Shown here: positions 35,715-44,578 of the stretch, one piece after another
How positions within the stretch are numbered: position 1 is the first letter of the stretch
How the letters are laid out: each line of letters starts with the position of its first letter
Program-made: the position numbers and the translations under genes
From: Archangium lipolyticum
Lineage (GTDB): Bacteria > Myxococcota > Myxococcia > Myxococcales > Myxococcaceae
Length of the DNA stretch: 64,000 nt
Direction of reading: 5' to 3'
Assembly: GCF_024623785.1 (NCBI RefSeq)
Contig: NZ_JANKBZ010000024.1
Location: 121,781 to 185,780, forward strand
Notes under the pieces: generated by a model
Database searches by the model: none
Seen by the model: the letters and a program-made list of their open reading frames with translations, nothing else
What the model was told of the DNA's origin: nothing

Positions 35715-36176
35715 ATGGAGATCGTCGAGGAACCGAAGCCCGAGCGAGCCGACCCCCTGACCTCGGGCCTGGCCGTGGCGCAGGGCGCCTTCTATCTCGC
35801 CACGGGCGTGTGGCCCATCGTCCACCTGCGCAGCTTCGAGGCCGTGACGGGACCCAAGCTCGAGGGCTGGCTGGTGAAGACGGTGGGAGCGCTCATCGCG
35901 GTCGTCGGGGGCACGCTGCTGGCCGCGGGACTGCGCCGCCGCGTGAGCCCCGAGCTCAAACTGTTGGCCACGGGCAGCGCCGCGTCGCTCGCGGCGGTGG
36001 ACGTCATCTACTCGCCCCAGCGCATCTCACCCGTGTACCTGCTGGATGCGGTCGCCGAGGGTGTGCTCATCGCCGGCTGGTGCGTGGCCGGGGCGCGAAC
36101 CTGGAAGCGCCAGGGCGTCCAGCCTCCTCCACCCCAGTACACCTCTCCAGAGGACGCGGCCGGCTTCCCCACGTAG
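35715..36176 (+). CDS. Small polytopic membrane protein
   Basis: 153 residues with about four membrane segments (near 20-36, 55-75, 80-100 and 108-128) and a Pro-rich cytoplasmic tail (GVQPPPPQYTSPEDAAG). A ribosome site (GGAGGAG) precedes the ATG. No known transporter signature. It is convergent with an esterase-like gene 9 bp away. The function is unknown. Confidence 0.6.
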   Translation: MEIVEEPKPERADPLTSGLAVAQGAFYLATGVWPIVHLRSFEAVTGPKLEGWLVKTVGALIAVVGGTLLAAGLRRRVSPELKLLATGSAASLAAVDVIYSPQRISPVYLLDAVAEGVLIAGWCVAGARTWKRQGVQPPPPQYTSPEDAAGFPT

Positions 36177-36185
36177 CACGGGCCC

Positions 36186-37016
36186 TCACGGCGTGATGAA
36201 CCAGACCAGCGCCTCGCGGACGATGTCGGACGGAACGGTGTGGGGCCCGTCGAACTCGCGGTAGCGCACCGTGTAGCCCGCGTCCTTCACCCGCGAGGCG
36301 ATGCTCCGTCCGCAATCCGCGACGGGCAACACCGGGTCCTCCGACCCGTGGGAGATGAACAGCTCCGGCCTGCCGCGCAGCATCGCCGGTTCCGCGAAGC
36401 CCGGCGAGAACGCCACCACGTGGCTGAACAGGTCTCCATTGGTGAGCCCCAGGGACAGCGCGAACGACGCCCCGTCCGAGAAGCCCGCGAGGACGAGGTG
36501 CCTTGGGTCCACCGCGTAGCGCTCGAAGACGTACACCAGCGCCCGGTCGATGAAGGTGACGTCTGGCCCATACCCCCCATCGAGCAGGACGATGTCCCAC
36601 GTGTGGACGCGGGACTCCGGCGCGAGCAGGAGGAGACCCGCCCCGTCCGCCAGCTCCAGCCATGGCTCCAGGGCCTCGCGCGCGGTGCCCTTCGAGCCGT
36701 GCAGCATCACCAGCAACGGCGCGGGCCGGTCCGCCCGGTACCCCTCGGGCACGTAGAGGAGCCCGTCCCGCTCACCGCCAAACCCCAACGGCCGCAGGCC
36801 CCGCTCCGGAGCCTCCACCGTGGGAGCACCCGGACGCGAGAGCAGCCTTCCCACCTCGTACTTCTCGCTCGAGCTCGTGGCCGGCGGAGCTCCGTCCGCC
36901 GACTCCTTCATGAGCACGTGCTCGCACGCCAGGAAAAGCACCGCCGCGAAACCTCCTCCACCCAGGACGAGCACGAGCCTCCGGAGTGCCCAGATGATGC
37001 GGGTGGGTACCTTCAT
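36186..37016 (-). CDS. Membrane-anchored or secreted alpha/beta-hydrolase (carboxylesterase-like)
   Basis: 276 residues. An N-terminal hydrophobic segment (about 12-30, VLVLGGGGFAAVLFLAC) is a signal anchor, possibly a lipobox (FLAC). The catalytic domain has LLVMLHGSKG (oxyanion region), nucleophile elbow GFSDGASFAL with Ser, acid in HGSEDPVLP and His in FDGPHTVP. It resembles the phospholipase/carboxylesterase and PHB-depolymerase-like group. It would act in the periplasm or at the surface; substrate unknown. Confidence 0.8.
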   Translation of the reverse strand: MKVPTRIIWALRRLVLVLGGGGFAAVLFLACEHVLMKESADGAPPATSSSEKYEVGRLLSRPGAPTVEAPERGLRPLGFGGERDGLLYVPEGYRADRPAPLLVMLHGSKGTAREALEPWLELADGAGLLLLAPESRVHTWDIVLLDGGYGPDVTFIDRALVYVFERYAVDPRHLVLAGFSDGASFALSLGLTNGDLFSHVVAFSPGFAEPAMLRGRPELFISHGSEDPVLPVADCGRSIASRVKDAGYTVRYREFDGPHTVPSDIVREALVWFITP

Positions 37017-37079
37017 GTCATCACCGCCAGAACGGACCGCAATCCCCGGTGGAGCAGACCAGCACCCGGTGGGTGATGT

Positions 37080-37748
37080 CTACAGGCGCACCACGAACGC
37101 GACCCCGCCCCCCCGGCCCGAGGGGTCCACCAACGGCAGCAGCCGCGCCTGATGGCGAATGTTCATCACCAGGAGGGATGTATCGAAGAGGAGCAGGAAG
37201 GCCCCCTGCAGAAGCAACGCGTGCCCCCAGCCCTCGAGGCGCTCGGAGCCCACGCGCAGGCCCCGCTCCCGGAGGTACAGGCCGAGCAATCCCGACGCCA
37301 CGTCCAGCGTGATGCCCACCAGCAGGCCGCGCTCCAGCAACCCGCCCCGGAAGAGGCTCTGCCGCAGGTCCAACCGCTCCGGGTCCTGCGCGGCCAGCAG
37401 GGCGAAGCTGCCGAGGGCCGCCCCCAGCACGGGCACGTTGAAGAGGGCATTCATCTGGTGGAAGCCGCGCCAGACCGGGTCCTCCGCCGTGAAGTACACG
37501 ACGGTGCCCACCGCGAGGTTGAGCACCGTCCAACCGGTGAGCAGCCACACCGCCGTCCGGTTCATCTCGATGCGCTCCGCGTTCAAATCCCGGAGGAAGC
37601 GCTCGCGCTCGGGGCTCCCTCCGGGTACCCGGAAGGCGGAGTCCTCGGAGGCCACCGGAGCCTCCGGGGCGGCCCTGGCGGGTACGGCCATGGAACACAG
37701 GAGCACCACCAGGAAGGCCAGCAGGGGACGCAATCGGAACGAGCGCAT
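37080..37748 (-). CDS. Membrane protein with signal peptide, unknown function
   Basis: 222 residues. A signal peptide ends near ARAAP (about residue 27). About four membrane helices follow (near 66-86, 100-120, 140-158 and 180-200), with the polar stretches RIEMNRTAVW and FNVPVLGAALG between. The general pattern recalls an uncharacterised membrane family seen in Bacteroidetes and myxobacteria (DUF6992-like, uncertain). It lies 63 bp upstream of the esterase-like gene on the same strand. Confidence 0.55.
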   Translation of the reverse strand: MRSFRLRPLLAFLVVLLCSMAVPARAAPEAPVASEDSAFRVPGGSPERERFLRDLNAERIEMNRTAVWLLTGWTVLNLAVGTVVYFTAEDPVWRGFHQMNALFNVPVLGAALGSFALLAAQDPERLDLRQSLFRGGLLERGLLVGITLDVASGLLGLYLRERGLRVGSERLEGWGHALLLQGAFLLLFDTSLLVMNIRHQARLLPLVDPSGRGGGVAFVVRL

Positions 37749-37910
37749 GGGCGCGCGTCACGGTGCATCCAGCACCCGGCTCCGCCCATTGGCTCGCGGT
37801 GCCGGGCGTCGTCCCGCCGACATGTGCGCGACTCGCGGGCACAGGTGGGTTGTCGGCGCACCGCGCGATGCGGAGCTTGCCCGCCCGACGGCTTCCAGGA
37901 GGAAGGCAAA

Positions 37911-39062
37911 ATGGCGGCTCGAAAGCAGGCAGGGAGACAGGCCACGAAGCGCGCGGGCAAGAGCTCGCGCCAGATTGGCTACGCGGTGGTGGGGCTGGGA
38001 CACTTCGCGCAGGACGCGATCCTCCCCGCCTTCAAGAACGCGAAGAAGAACTCGCGGCTGGTGGCGCTCGTGTCCGGCGACCCCCAGAAGCACCGCGCGC
38101 TGGGCAAGCGCCACGGGGTCCCCGTCTACACCTATGACCAGTACGAGGAGTGCCTCGCGCTGCCCGAGGTGGACGCGGTCTACATCGCGCTGCCCAACGC
38201 GCAGCATGCCGAGTACGCGGTGCGCGCGGCGCGGGCCGGGGCCCATGTGCTGTGCGAGAAGCCCCTGGCGCTCGACGAGAACCAGTGCCTGGAGATGATC
38301 CGCGCCGCCGAGGAGAGCGACGTCAAGCTGATGACGGCCTACCGGCTGCACTTCGAGTCCACCAACCTCGAGGCCGTGGAGGCGGTGCGCAAGGGGAAGA
38401 TTGGCGAGCCGCGCCTCTTCAGCTCGTCGTTCAGCTTCCAGATCCAGGGGCCCAACATCCGTATCGACCGCGAGGCGGGTGGAGGGGTGGTGTGGGACAT
38501 CGGCGTCTACTGCATCAACGCGGCGCGCTACCTCTTCCGCGCGGAGCCGCAGGAGGTGTTCGCCTTCAAGGCGAAGGGCAAGGATGAGCGCTTCGCGGAG
38601 ACGGAGGAGGGCCTGTCGGCGGTACTCCGCTTCCCGGAGGATCGGCTGGCCTCGTTCAACCTGAGCTTCGGCGCCGCGCCCACGGCCACCTACCAGCTCG
38701 TGGGCACCCAGGGCAGCATCCGCCTGGACAACGCCTACGAGTACAAGGGGAAGATGACCTTCGAGCTGGAGGTGAAGGGCAAGAAGAAGAAGCGCACCCT
38801 GCCCCAGCGCGACCAGATCGGCCCGGAGCTCTCCTACTTCAGCGACTGCATCCTGAAGGACCGGCAGGTGGAGCCCGATGGCTGGGAGGGGCTGGCGGAC
38901 GTGCGCATCGTCCGCGCGCTCTACACGTCGGCGGAGACGGGCCGGCCCGTGCGGCTGGAGCCCTTCGAGAAGCGGCTGCGTCCCACGGCGGAGCAGGAGC
39001 AGCGCCGCCCGCCCGTGGAGCCTCCCGAGCCCATCAACGCCGCGCCGCCCAGCGGCGGGTGA
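37911..39062 (+). CDS. GFO/IDH/MocA-family NAD(P)-dependent oxidoreductase
   Basis: 383 residues with a good AGGAGG ribosome site. The Rossmann motif VVGLGHFAQDAI follows a basic 20-residue leader. The family signature EKPLALDENQC lies mid-domain with the catalytic Lys, and DIGVYCINAARYLF carries the usual conserved Asp and aromatic residues of glucose-fructose oxidoreductase-like enzymes. A Pro-rich C-terminal tail (RRPPVEPPEP) is extra. It oxidises or reduces a sugar or polyol; substrate unknown. The Lys/Arg-rich leader (MAARKQAGRQATKRAGKSS) is unusual and not a signal peptide. Confidence 0.88.
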   Translation: MAARKQAGRQATKRAGKSSRQIGYAVVGLGHFAQDAILPAFKNAKKNSRLVALVSGDPQKHRALGKRHGVPVYTYDQYEECLALPEVDAVYIALPNAQHAEYAVRAARAGAHVLCEKPLALDENQCLEMIRAAEESDVKLMTAYRLHFESTNLEAVEAVRKGKIGEPRLFSSSFSFQIQGPNIRIDREAGGGVVWDIGVYCINAARYLFRAEPQEVFAFKAKGKDERFAETEEGLSAVLRFPEDRLASFNLSFGAAPTATYQLVGTQGSIRLDNAYEYKGKMTFELEVKGKKKKRTLPQRDQIGPELSYFSDCILKDRQVEPDGWEGLADVRIVRALYTSAETGRPVRLEPFEKRLRPTAEQEQRRPPVEPPEPINAAPPSGG

Positions 39063-39206
39063 GCGCGGTCCACGACGGCGCTCCTTCTGCAGTCAGGGCG
39101 GATCCTTGGAATCCGAGGGAGTGGACTGAGCACTTCCTCCCGCGCGCGGCATGGTGCATCTTCCCGCCCCCCGCCGCGCGCCGCGGCCCCGTCCAGGAGC
39201 CCCCGC

Positions 39207-39968
39207 ATGTTTCGTGCACTCACCCTGGTGAGTCTCCTGCTCTTCTGCCGACCCGTTCAGGCACAGGAGGGTTCCCCTCCCCCCGTGGATGCCGAGACGC
39301 TCGCCCGGAAACTCGGCGAGACGACATGGGGCATGGAGGACCTGTTCGCCGGCAAGGTGGAGGAGATGACCATCACGCTGCGCGTCGAGGAGCTGGACGG
39401 GGACGGCAACGTGAAGCACTCGCAGGAGCGGGTGGACCGTGTCCGGGTGAGGGACGGCCAGCAGCACCGTGAAATCCTCCAGGCCCGCAAGGATGGCCAG
39501 GACACCACCGAGGCCATGCGCAAGGACCTGGAGGAGCGCCAGCGCAAGGGCCAGGGCCGCGCGGAGTTCAACTCCGTCAACCTCCCCTTCGCCTCCTCCT
39601 ACCTGGCGCAGCACCGCTTCTCGCTGGCGGGCCCGGACCCGAAGGACCCCAGCCGGCTGCGCCTGCGCTTCGAGCCCCGCGCCGACAAGGCCCCCTACGT
39701 CCACAAGGGCGAGGCGCTCGTGGACCCGTCCACCGGCCAGCTCGTCCGCCTGAACTACAGCCCCACGGAGCTGCCGAACATGGCCCACCGCGTCGACGTC
39801 CGCATGGACTTCCGCACCTGGCCCGGCGTGGGGCAGGTGCTCGACACCCTCCACGTGGACGCCGAGGGCGGCCTGCTCTTCTACAAGAAGCACCTGCGCA
39901 TCACCGCGCGCTACTCCAACCTGGTGCCCGCCAGCGGCCCCACGAAGACCTCCGCCACCTCGCCCTGA
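39207..39968 (+). CDS. Secreted periplasmic protein, possibly LolA/LppX-fold
   Basis: 253 residues with a signal peptide (cleavage after PVQAQ). The mature part is beta-rich with one helix-rich insert (TEAMRKDLEERQRKGQG). The repeated strand pattern (LVDPSTGQLVRLNYSPTELP, RVDVRMDFRTW) resembles the outer-membrane-lipoprotein-sorting-like fold, but no diagnostic motif was found. It stands alone between the oxidoreductase and the small lipoprotein. The function is unknown. Confidence 0.55.
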   Translation: MFRALTLVSLLLFCRPVQAQEGSPPPVDAETLARKLGETTWGMEDLFAGKVEEMTITLRVEELDGDGNVKHSQERVDRVRVRDGQQHREILQARKDGQDTTEAMRKDLEERQRKGQGRAEFNSVNLPFASSYLAQHRFSLAGPDPKDPSRLRLRFEPRADKAPYVHKGEALVDPSTGQLVRLNYSPTELPNMAHRVDVRMDFRTWPGVGQVLDTLHVDAEGGLLFYKKHLRITARYSNLVPASGPTKTSATSP

Positions 39969-40156
39969 GACCCCGCCCGCGCGTCCAGCCATACGCGCTG
40001 TCCGGGACGTCCGCGCACCCAGTGGGAGAGGGAGCCGTTCATCGCATGTCTGGCTGATAGGACCGGAAAGCCAGACAGATGCGGATTGCACGTGTCAGAC
40101 CGAGCGCGTAGACACATGCGAGCCCGATGGACGGGCCCACAGCGGAGAAACATTTG

Positions 40157-40507
40157 ATGAAGCTTCTTGGACGCATCGCGGGGATGTTCTGCATGGCGGC
40201 GCTGGCCGGCTGCGGCGTGGAGGATTCGGCCACGGAGAACGTGGCGGAGCTCGGGAGCCAGACGTCGGCGATCATCTGTCCGCAGCTGTCGCCTCCGGGG
40301 CCGGGCTTCTGCGAGGACGGCACCATCAAGGCGGTCTACGACGGCAAGTGCATCGTCGGCTACGAGTGCATCCGGACGGCGGCCGCCATCGTGGCCCCCA
40401 GCTGCCCCATCCTGGTGCCCCCGGCCGACAACTTCTGCCCCAACGGCACCATCAAGCCGGTCTACGACAGCAACAAGTGCATCGTGAGCTTCCGCTGCGT
40501 GCAGTGA
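40157..40507 (+). CDS. Small lipoprotein with two Cys-containing repeats
   Basis: 116 residues; signal peptide ending in ALAGC. The mature part carries two copies of a roughly 40-residue unit: CPQLSPPGPGFCEDGTIK..VYDGKCIVGYEC and CPILVPPADNFCPNGTIK..VYDSNKCIVSFRC. Each has four cysteines, so two disulfide-linked small domains are likely. Probably exposed on the cell surface. No known family was recognised. Convergent with a second Cys-rich secreted protein across a hairpin. Confidence 0.65.
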   Translation: MKLLGRIAGMFCMAALAGCGVEDSATENVAELGSQTSAIICPQLSPPGPGFCEDGTIKAVYDGKCIVGYECIRTAAAIVAPSCPILVPPADNFCPNGTIKPVYDSNKCIVSFRCVQ

Positions 40508-40524
40508 GCTGAGCCCCGCGCGTA

Positions 40525-40549
40525 CCCGCCCATCACGTTGATGGGCGGG
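40525..40549. terminator. Bidirectional terminator-like hairpin
   Basis: CCCGCCCATCA and TGATGGGCGGG form a perfect 11-bp stem with a 3-base loop, midway between two convergent genes (40507 and 40563). No T-tract, but position and strength suit termination in both directions. Confidence 0.55.
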
Positions 40550-40562
40550 CCGTCGTGGCCGC

Positions 40563-40946
40563 TCAGAAATGGCAGGTCCAGTCCGTGCCGCAGTAGCCCC
40601 GCACGCCGTTGCACTCGCACTGCGAATCGTCATCGCAGAACTGCGCATGGCAGAGCGGGCCACCGCCGCCGCCTCCTCCACCTCCCGAGGTCGAGTACTG
40701 GCACACGTAATCGACGCAGGCCGCGGAGGGGGCAGAGGGACAGGCGTTCACACAGTCCTGATCGGTCTCACAGAAAGACGCATGGCAGAGATACGACGCC
40801 CGTGCGGAGTCCGCCTCATTCGTTCTGGAGCTGGAGAAGGAGGCGTCCCCGCTGGCGGAGCAGATCGGCTCGCTGGCCGAGGCCGCGCCCAGGGGGAGGA
40901 GGAGCATCAACGCACCACGGAGCAGACTGCGCTTGAGGACGGACAT
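40563..40946 (-). CDS. Small secreted Cys-rich protein
   Basis: 127 residues, with a signal peptide (MSVLKRSLLRGALMLLLPLG, cleavage near SASE). The mature part has about 12 cysteines in two similar blocks (LCHASFCETDQDCVNAC and LCHAQFCDDDSQCECNGVRG) separated by a run of nine glycines. The paired CHAxFCxxDxxC pattern suggests two small disulfide domains. Myxobacterial secretomes hold many such Cys-rich proteins, usually uncharacterised. Start chosen at the ATG directly before the signal peptide. Confidence 0.6.
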   Translation of the reverse strand: MSVLKRSLLRGALMLLLPLGAASASEPICSASGDASFSSSRTNEADSARASYLCHASFCETDQDCVNACPSAPSAACVDYVCQYSTSGGGGGGGGGPLCHAQFCDDDSQCECNGVRGYCGTDWTCHF

Positions 40947-41060
40947 CGAACGGCTCTCCTTTCGGCACCGTTGACGCCGCGAGGTCATGCGCGGCCGCCA
41001 CGGGCGAAAGGCAACCCTAGCAAAGCCTTCACTGCCCGTGCGGGCTCCCTTCCGAGGCGC

Positions 41061-41630
41061 TCAGTGCGGTGTGCCGCGCTCGTCGCGCTCCGGCAGCCCG
41101 AGCTCCCGTGCCGCCTCCCGCATCATGCGCTGCTTCACCTCATCGGGTGCGCTGTCTTCACCGTGGTGCGGGGGAGCGCCCACGTCCTCGGCCAGACCAC
41201 TTCCGCGCCAGCTCTCGGCGGGGGCGCCGCTGCCCACATCCATCCCGAGCGACGGAGTCACGGCACCGGAACGAAGCGCGGGAGCGCCGTGCTTCACGGC
41301 GGCATAGAGGTCCACGAGGGTGACCCCGACGACCGAGGCGGTGATGGCCGCCTGCCAGGCCCTGTTCGCGCGAGGGAGCCGGAAGGACACCGCCAGGAGC
41401 GCGAGGTCCAACGCATCCCCCGCGACGCGCGCCCAGACCCATTCGCGCCGATGCGGTTGGAGGAGCAGCCCCACGCCGCAGGCGAGCTCGCGAAGCCCGA
41501 ACCCCCGCACCAGCCCGGAGCGCCCGCGTGCCCCCAGGACGCGGCAGATGCGCTCCGGGAACGTCAGCTCCGTCACCCCAATACCCAGGCTCGCCCACCC
41601 GAGAGCCCACGACAGCCGTTCACTCTTCAT
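41061..41630 (-). CDS. Small polytopic membrane protein
   Basis: 189 residues with about four membrane helices in the first 115 (starting LSWALGWASLGIGVTEL) and a hydrophilic tail rich in Gly, Glu and Asp. The pattern RVLGARGRSGLVRGFGLREL..GVGLL followed by WARVAGDALDLALL recalls membrane domains found with SRPBCC/cyclase-like proteins. No catalytic residues were identified. The ATG has a GGAGGG site 9 bases upstream. Confidence 0.6.
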   Translation of the reverse strand: MKSERLSWALGWASLGIGVTELTFPERICRVLGARGRSGLVRGFGLRELACGVGLLLQPHRREWVWARVAGDALDLALLAVSFRLPRANRAWQAAITASVVGVTLVDLYAAVKHGAPALRSGAVTPSLGMDVGSGAPAESWRGSGLAEDVGAPPHHGEDSAPDEVKQRMMREAARELGLPERDERGTPH

Positions 41631-41863
41631 CCAGGACGCCCTCCTTCCGCCAAGGTGAGGACTCCGGTGGAGCCGGAACAAGCCTCGCGGGGTCCGAGCC
41701 CGCGTCCAGCCGCGCGGCAGCCAGCCAGGCGGGCACCTGCTGGGGCCCGAGGTGGGCGCCCGGGGCATGCCTGCCCCACGGTGGGAGGTGGGCCTTGCGC
41801 GTCATCCAGGCCGCGTTACTCCAACAGCGCCCGAGCGAGGAGTCTGGGAAAGGAGGTTCCCTC

Positions 41864-42439
41864 GTGCCAACCATCATCACGCGCCATGTTTCGACGTTTC
41901 CCCTGGTCCGCACTTCGGCCTTCTGGCCCTGGCGGGACTTCGTGCCCGCCCATGACGGATGGAGCAGCCTCGCGGGCTTCCTGCGGGACTTCGAGGTCGA
42001 GGACGCCGCGGGCGAGCTCCGTGTGAGCCTCGCGCTGCCAGGGTATGAGGCTCAGGACATCGAGGTCCGAGCCGAGGGCCAGGTGCTCACCGTCCACGCC
42101 CTGCGCCGGCGCACGCACGCGTACGGCGGGAGTGTGGAGCAGGTGAACCGCTGCCTCACGCTGCCCGCGGGTGTGGACACCACGAAGGCCGAGGCGACAC
42201 TGCGCCATGGCATCCTCACGGTGGTGCTCCCGAAGGCGGAGGCCGCCCGGCGCCGGGCCATACCCGTGCGGGCCTGGTGGGACGGGACTCCGCGGCCCGT
42301 GCGCACGCTGGACCTGGGCACCCTCTCCACTCGGAAGGAGGAGCGCCCCGGCTTCTGGCGGCGGCTCAAGGAGTGGCTCGTGGGGCGGGGGCGCTCCGGG
42401 TCAAACCGGGCTCCTGTAGTTCGCCCCGGCGTTCGATGA
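41864..42439 (+). CDS. Hsp20/alpha-crystallin-family small heat-shock protein
   Basis: 191 residues from a GTG with a strong AGGAGG site. The alpha-crystallin core lies at about 45-130: DFEVEDAAGELRVSLALPG, then VLTVHALRRRT, then LPAGVDTTKAEATLRHGILTV and VVLPKAE. The final V-x-x-P motif is typical. Residues beyond 130 are an extended basic tail. Cytoplasmic ATP-independent chaperone. The last 74 bp overlap the 3' end of the convergent amine-oxidase gene. Confidence 0.87.
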   Translation: MPTIITRHVSTFPLVRTSAFWPWRDFVPAHDGWSSLAGFLRDFEVEDAAGELRVSLALPGYEAQDIEVRAEGQVLTVHALRRRTHAYGGSVEQVNRCLTLPAGVDTTKAEATLRHGILTVVLPKAEAARRRAIPVRAWWDGTPRPVRTLDLGTLSTRKEERPGFWRRLKEWLVGRGRSGSNRAPVVRPGVR

Positions 42440-43901
42440 TCTGCCGCGCGATCCGAAGCCCGGCGATGACGGCCCCTTCGGAGTGGCTGTTCTCCGTCGT
42501 GTCGCCTCCGATGTAGAGGCGGCCCTGGGGACGGCGCAGCTCGTTCGCGAGCTCATCGAAGCGGGAGCGCCCGAGATCCAAGGGCCAGTAGGCCACCGCC
42601 TGCGGGTACACGAAGATCTCCGCGGAGCGGATGTGCTGACGGACGCCCGGGAAGAGATTGTCGAGGGCTTCAGCGCTCTTCTCGCGCATCTCGTCGACCG
42701 GCAGGTTCATGACATCGCGCGCGAACCGGGCGTGCAGGAGCAGGGTGAGGACGTGGTCCCGAGGCTCCTGCTGGTTCTCCTGGAGCTCCGTCACGTCGTA
42801 GATGCTGCCGGCTGGTGAGTCCGAGAGCAGCGTCAAGACGTTCTCGCCGTTCACCTCCCACAACGAGGAGGCCTGGGGGGCGACGCGGAAGTGCACCTTG
42901 ACGTAGCTCCCCATCCTCGTCGTCTGGATGGCCTGCCACTTCTCGCGGCTGAGCGGAGGCAAGAACTGGATCCTCCCCAGGTGGTGGACCGGCACGGTGA
43001 CCACCACCATCCGCCCGGTGATGTCGATGAACCGGCGGTCATCCTGGAGGACCCGCAACCTCACGCCCGAGTCCGACTGCTCGATGGCGGTGACGCGGGC
43101 CTGGGTCATGAGCTGGCCGGAACGCAGGCGGGCGGCGAGCGCCTCGGTGAAGCGCGTGTTGCCGCCGAGGACGTGGTAGTTCTTCTCGCCGAACCCCTGC
43201 GGTGAATCCAGGAAGAGACGCATCTCGTCGAGGCCGTCGAGCGCGGAGATCTTGTCCCACTCGATGGCGATCTCGGGCTCCAGCGTGACGCGGATCCACT
43301 CGCTGACCTTGTGCGGAAGTCCCTCGCGGGCGATGAACTCCGCGAAGTTGATGTGCATGAGCGCGGCCAGCTCCTGCGGCAGCGGCGTTCCCGCTTCATG
43401 GCTGGCGTGGAGCTGGGAGTAGAGGCTCCAGGCCTTGTCGTTCCACCGGAGGAACGCCGCGCGCTCCTCTTCGTTGAAGATGCCCGCGAGGTACGTATCG
43501 CGCGCCCCCTCCCCCTGGTAGGGAAGAATCTGCCCATCGAGCCGCACGGACGAGTGTGCGACGTCCTCGCTCAATTGGAGGTCGAGCTCCCGCAGCAGCG
43601 TCACCGCGGGGCTGCGCTCGAAGAACTCCTCCATGTGAGCCTCGGCGGTGGCGCCGTCGGAGAAGGAGATCGTCTGGACGCGGCCGCCCAGGCGCGGAGC
43701 GGCCTCGACGAGCAGCGAGCCGATCCCCGCCTTGTTCAACTCATGGGCCACGGTCAGCCCCGTCAGACCCGCGCCGACGATGACGACGGGAGCGTCCCGT
43801 GTCGGCGTCGGGGGGACTTCGTGGTTCTTGCCCGAACACGACTGGATGGCGAGAACCACCACCAACAACAGGCACGAGAGCCCAACCCTTCTCTTCGTCA
43901 T
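42366..43901 (-). CDS. FAD-dependent amine oxidase-like lipoprotein
   Basis: 511 residues. The N-terminus has a signal-type helix and a possible lipidation Cys22 (AIQSCSG), so it is probably exported, which is unusual for a flavoprotein of this kind (Tat features were not seen). The FAD-binding motif is VVIVGAGLTGLTVAHEL (39-55), followed by APRLGGRVQT (68-77). The C-terminal FAD motif is LYIGGDTTENSHSEGAVIAG. It resembles the flavin monoamine oxidase/phytoene-desaturase-like superfamily. The substrate is unknown. Convergent with and overlapping Hsp20. Confidence 0.82.
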   Translation of the reverse strand: MTKRRVGLSCLLLVVVLAIQSCSGKNHEVPPTPTRDAPVVIVGAGLTGLTVAHELNKAGIGSLLVEAAPRLGGRVQTISFSDGATAEAHMEEFFERSPAVTLLRELDLQLSEDVAHSSVRLDGQILPYQGEGARDTYLAGIFNEEERAAFLRWNDKAWSLYSQLHASHEAGTPLPQELAALMHINFAEFIAREGLPHKVSEWIRVTLEPEIAIEWDKISALDGLDEMRLFLDSPQGFGEKNYHVLGGNTRFTEALAARLRSGQLMTQARVTAIEQSDSGVRLRVLQDDRRFIDITGRMVVVTVPVHHLGRIQFLPPLSREKWQAIQTTRMGSYVKVHFRVAPQASSLWEVNGENVLTLLSDSPAGSIYDVTELQENQQEPRDHVLTLLLHARFARDVMNLPVDEMREKSAEALDNLFPGVRQHIRSAEIFVYPQAVAYWPLDLGRSRFDELANELRRPQGRLYIGGDTTENSHSEGAVIAGLRIARQIIERRGELQEPGLTRSAPAPRATP

Positions 43902-44010
43902 GTCGCGCCCCCGTCGAGACTTCGCATCGGAAATCATAGACGGAATGAGCGCCGCCGGGTCGCGTCGAACGCCCTGAACGGGTACTCGTGAACAATGATG
44001 AGTGATGGGC

Positions 44011-44295
44011 TCATGACGAGCCGTCGAGCGCGTCGGAGATCGTGCGGACGAGTGCGTCCACATCCTCCTGGGGATCGACGAGGAAGCAGCGCATGCGCTC
44101 ACCGCCACCCACCACCACACAGACGCGGCCCTTGGGGCACAGCTTCAGACAACTGCTGCGGACGACGCGCACGCCCCGGCCCAGCTCCTCCTTCAGCGTG
44201 CTCCGCAACTCCTCCGCCCCCGCGCGCTTCATGCACTTGCGGCAGACGAACACCAGCCCTTCCCACTTCGGCTGGACTTCCCTGGGCTGTGCCAC
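44011..44295 (-). CDS. Thioredoxin-like [2Fe-2S] ferredoxin
   Basis: 94 residues from a GTG with AGGAGA about 8 bases upstream. Cys pattern VCRKCMKR..VRSSCLKLCPKG matches thioredoxin-fold [2Fe-2S] ferredoxins (Shethna/NuoE-like), in which four cysteines in two pairs bind the cluster. GGGERMRCFLVDPQEDVDAL ends the domain. A longer upstream open frame adds a Cys/Trp-rich leader without conserved features and was not used. It would carry electrons in the cytoplasm; partner unknown. Confidence 0.78.
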   Translation of the reverse strand: MAQPREVQPKWEGLVFVCRKCMKRAGAEELRSTLKEELGRGVRVVRSSCLKLCPKGRVCVVVGGGERMRCFLVDPQEDVDALVRTISDALDGSS

Positions 44296-44578
44296 GTCGT
44301 TGGGTCTCCTCGCCTGGTTCCCGGCAAGCGGCTGTAACGACCAGGGAGGAAGCACACAAGCCGGGTCCGCTTCGTCCCCCGGGCAGCAGGCAGCCGAGGA
44401 CCACGTCCCAGCGGCGAGGCCCAAAGAACCTCGGAAGTAAAGGTGATGCCTACCACGACCCCGGCACAGGAGGGTGCAATCCCCTCCCGTGTCGCATCCG
44501 CGAGGGGCGCACTCCTTCTCTCTGGATCAAGACCTCCGTTCGCCCACGGGCGAGCGGCAGAGGAAAGGACGGAGTTCC

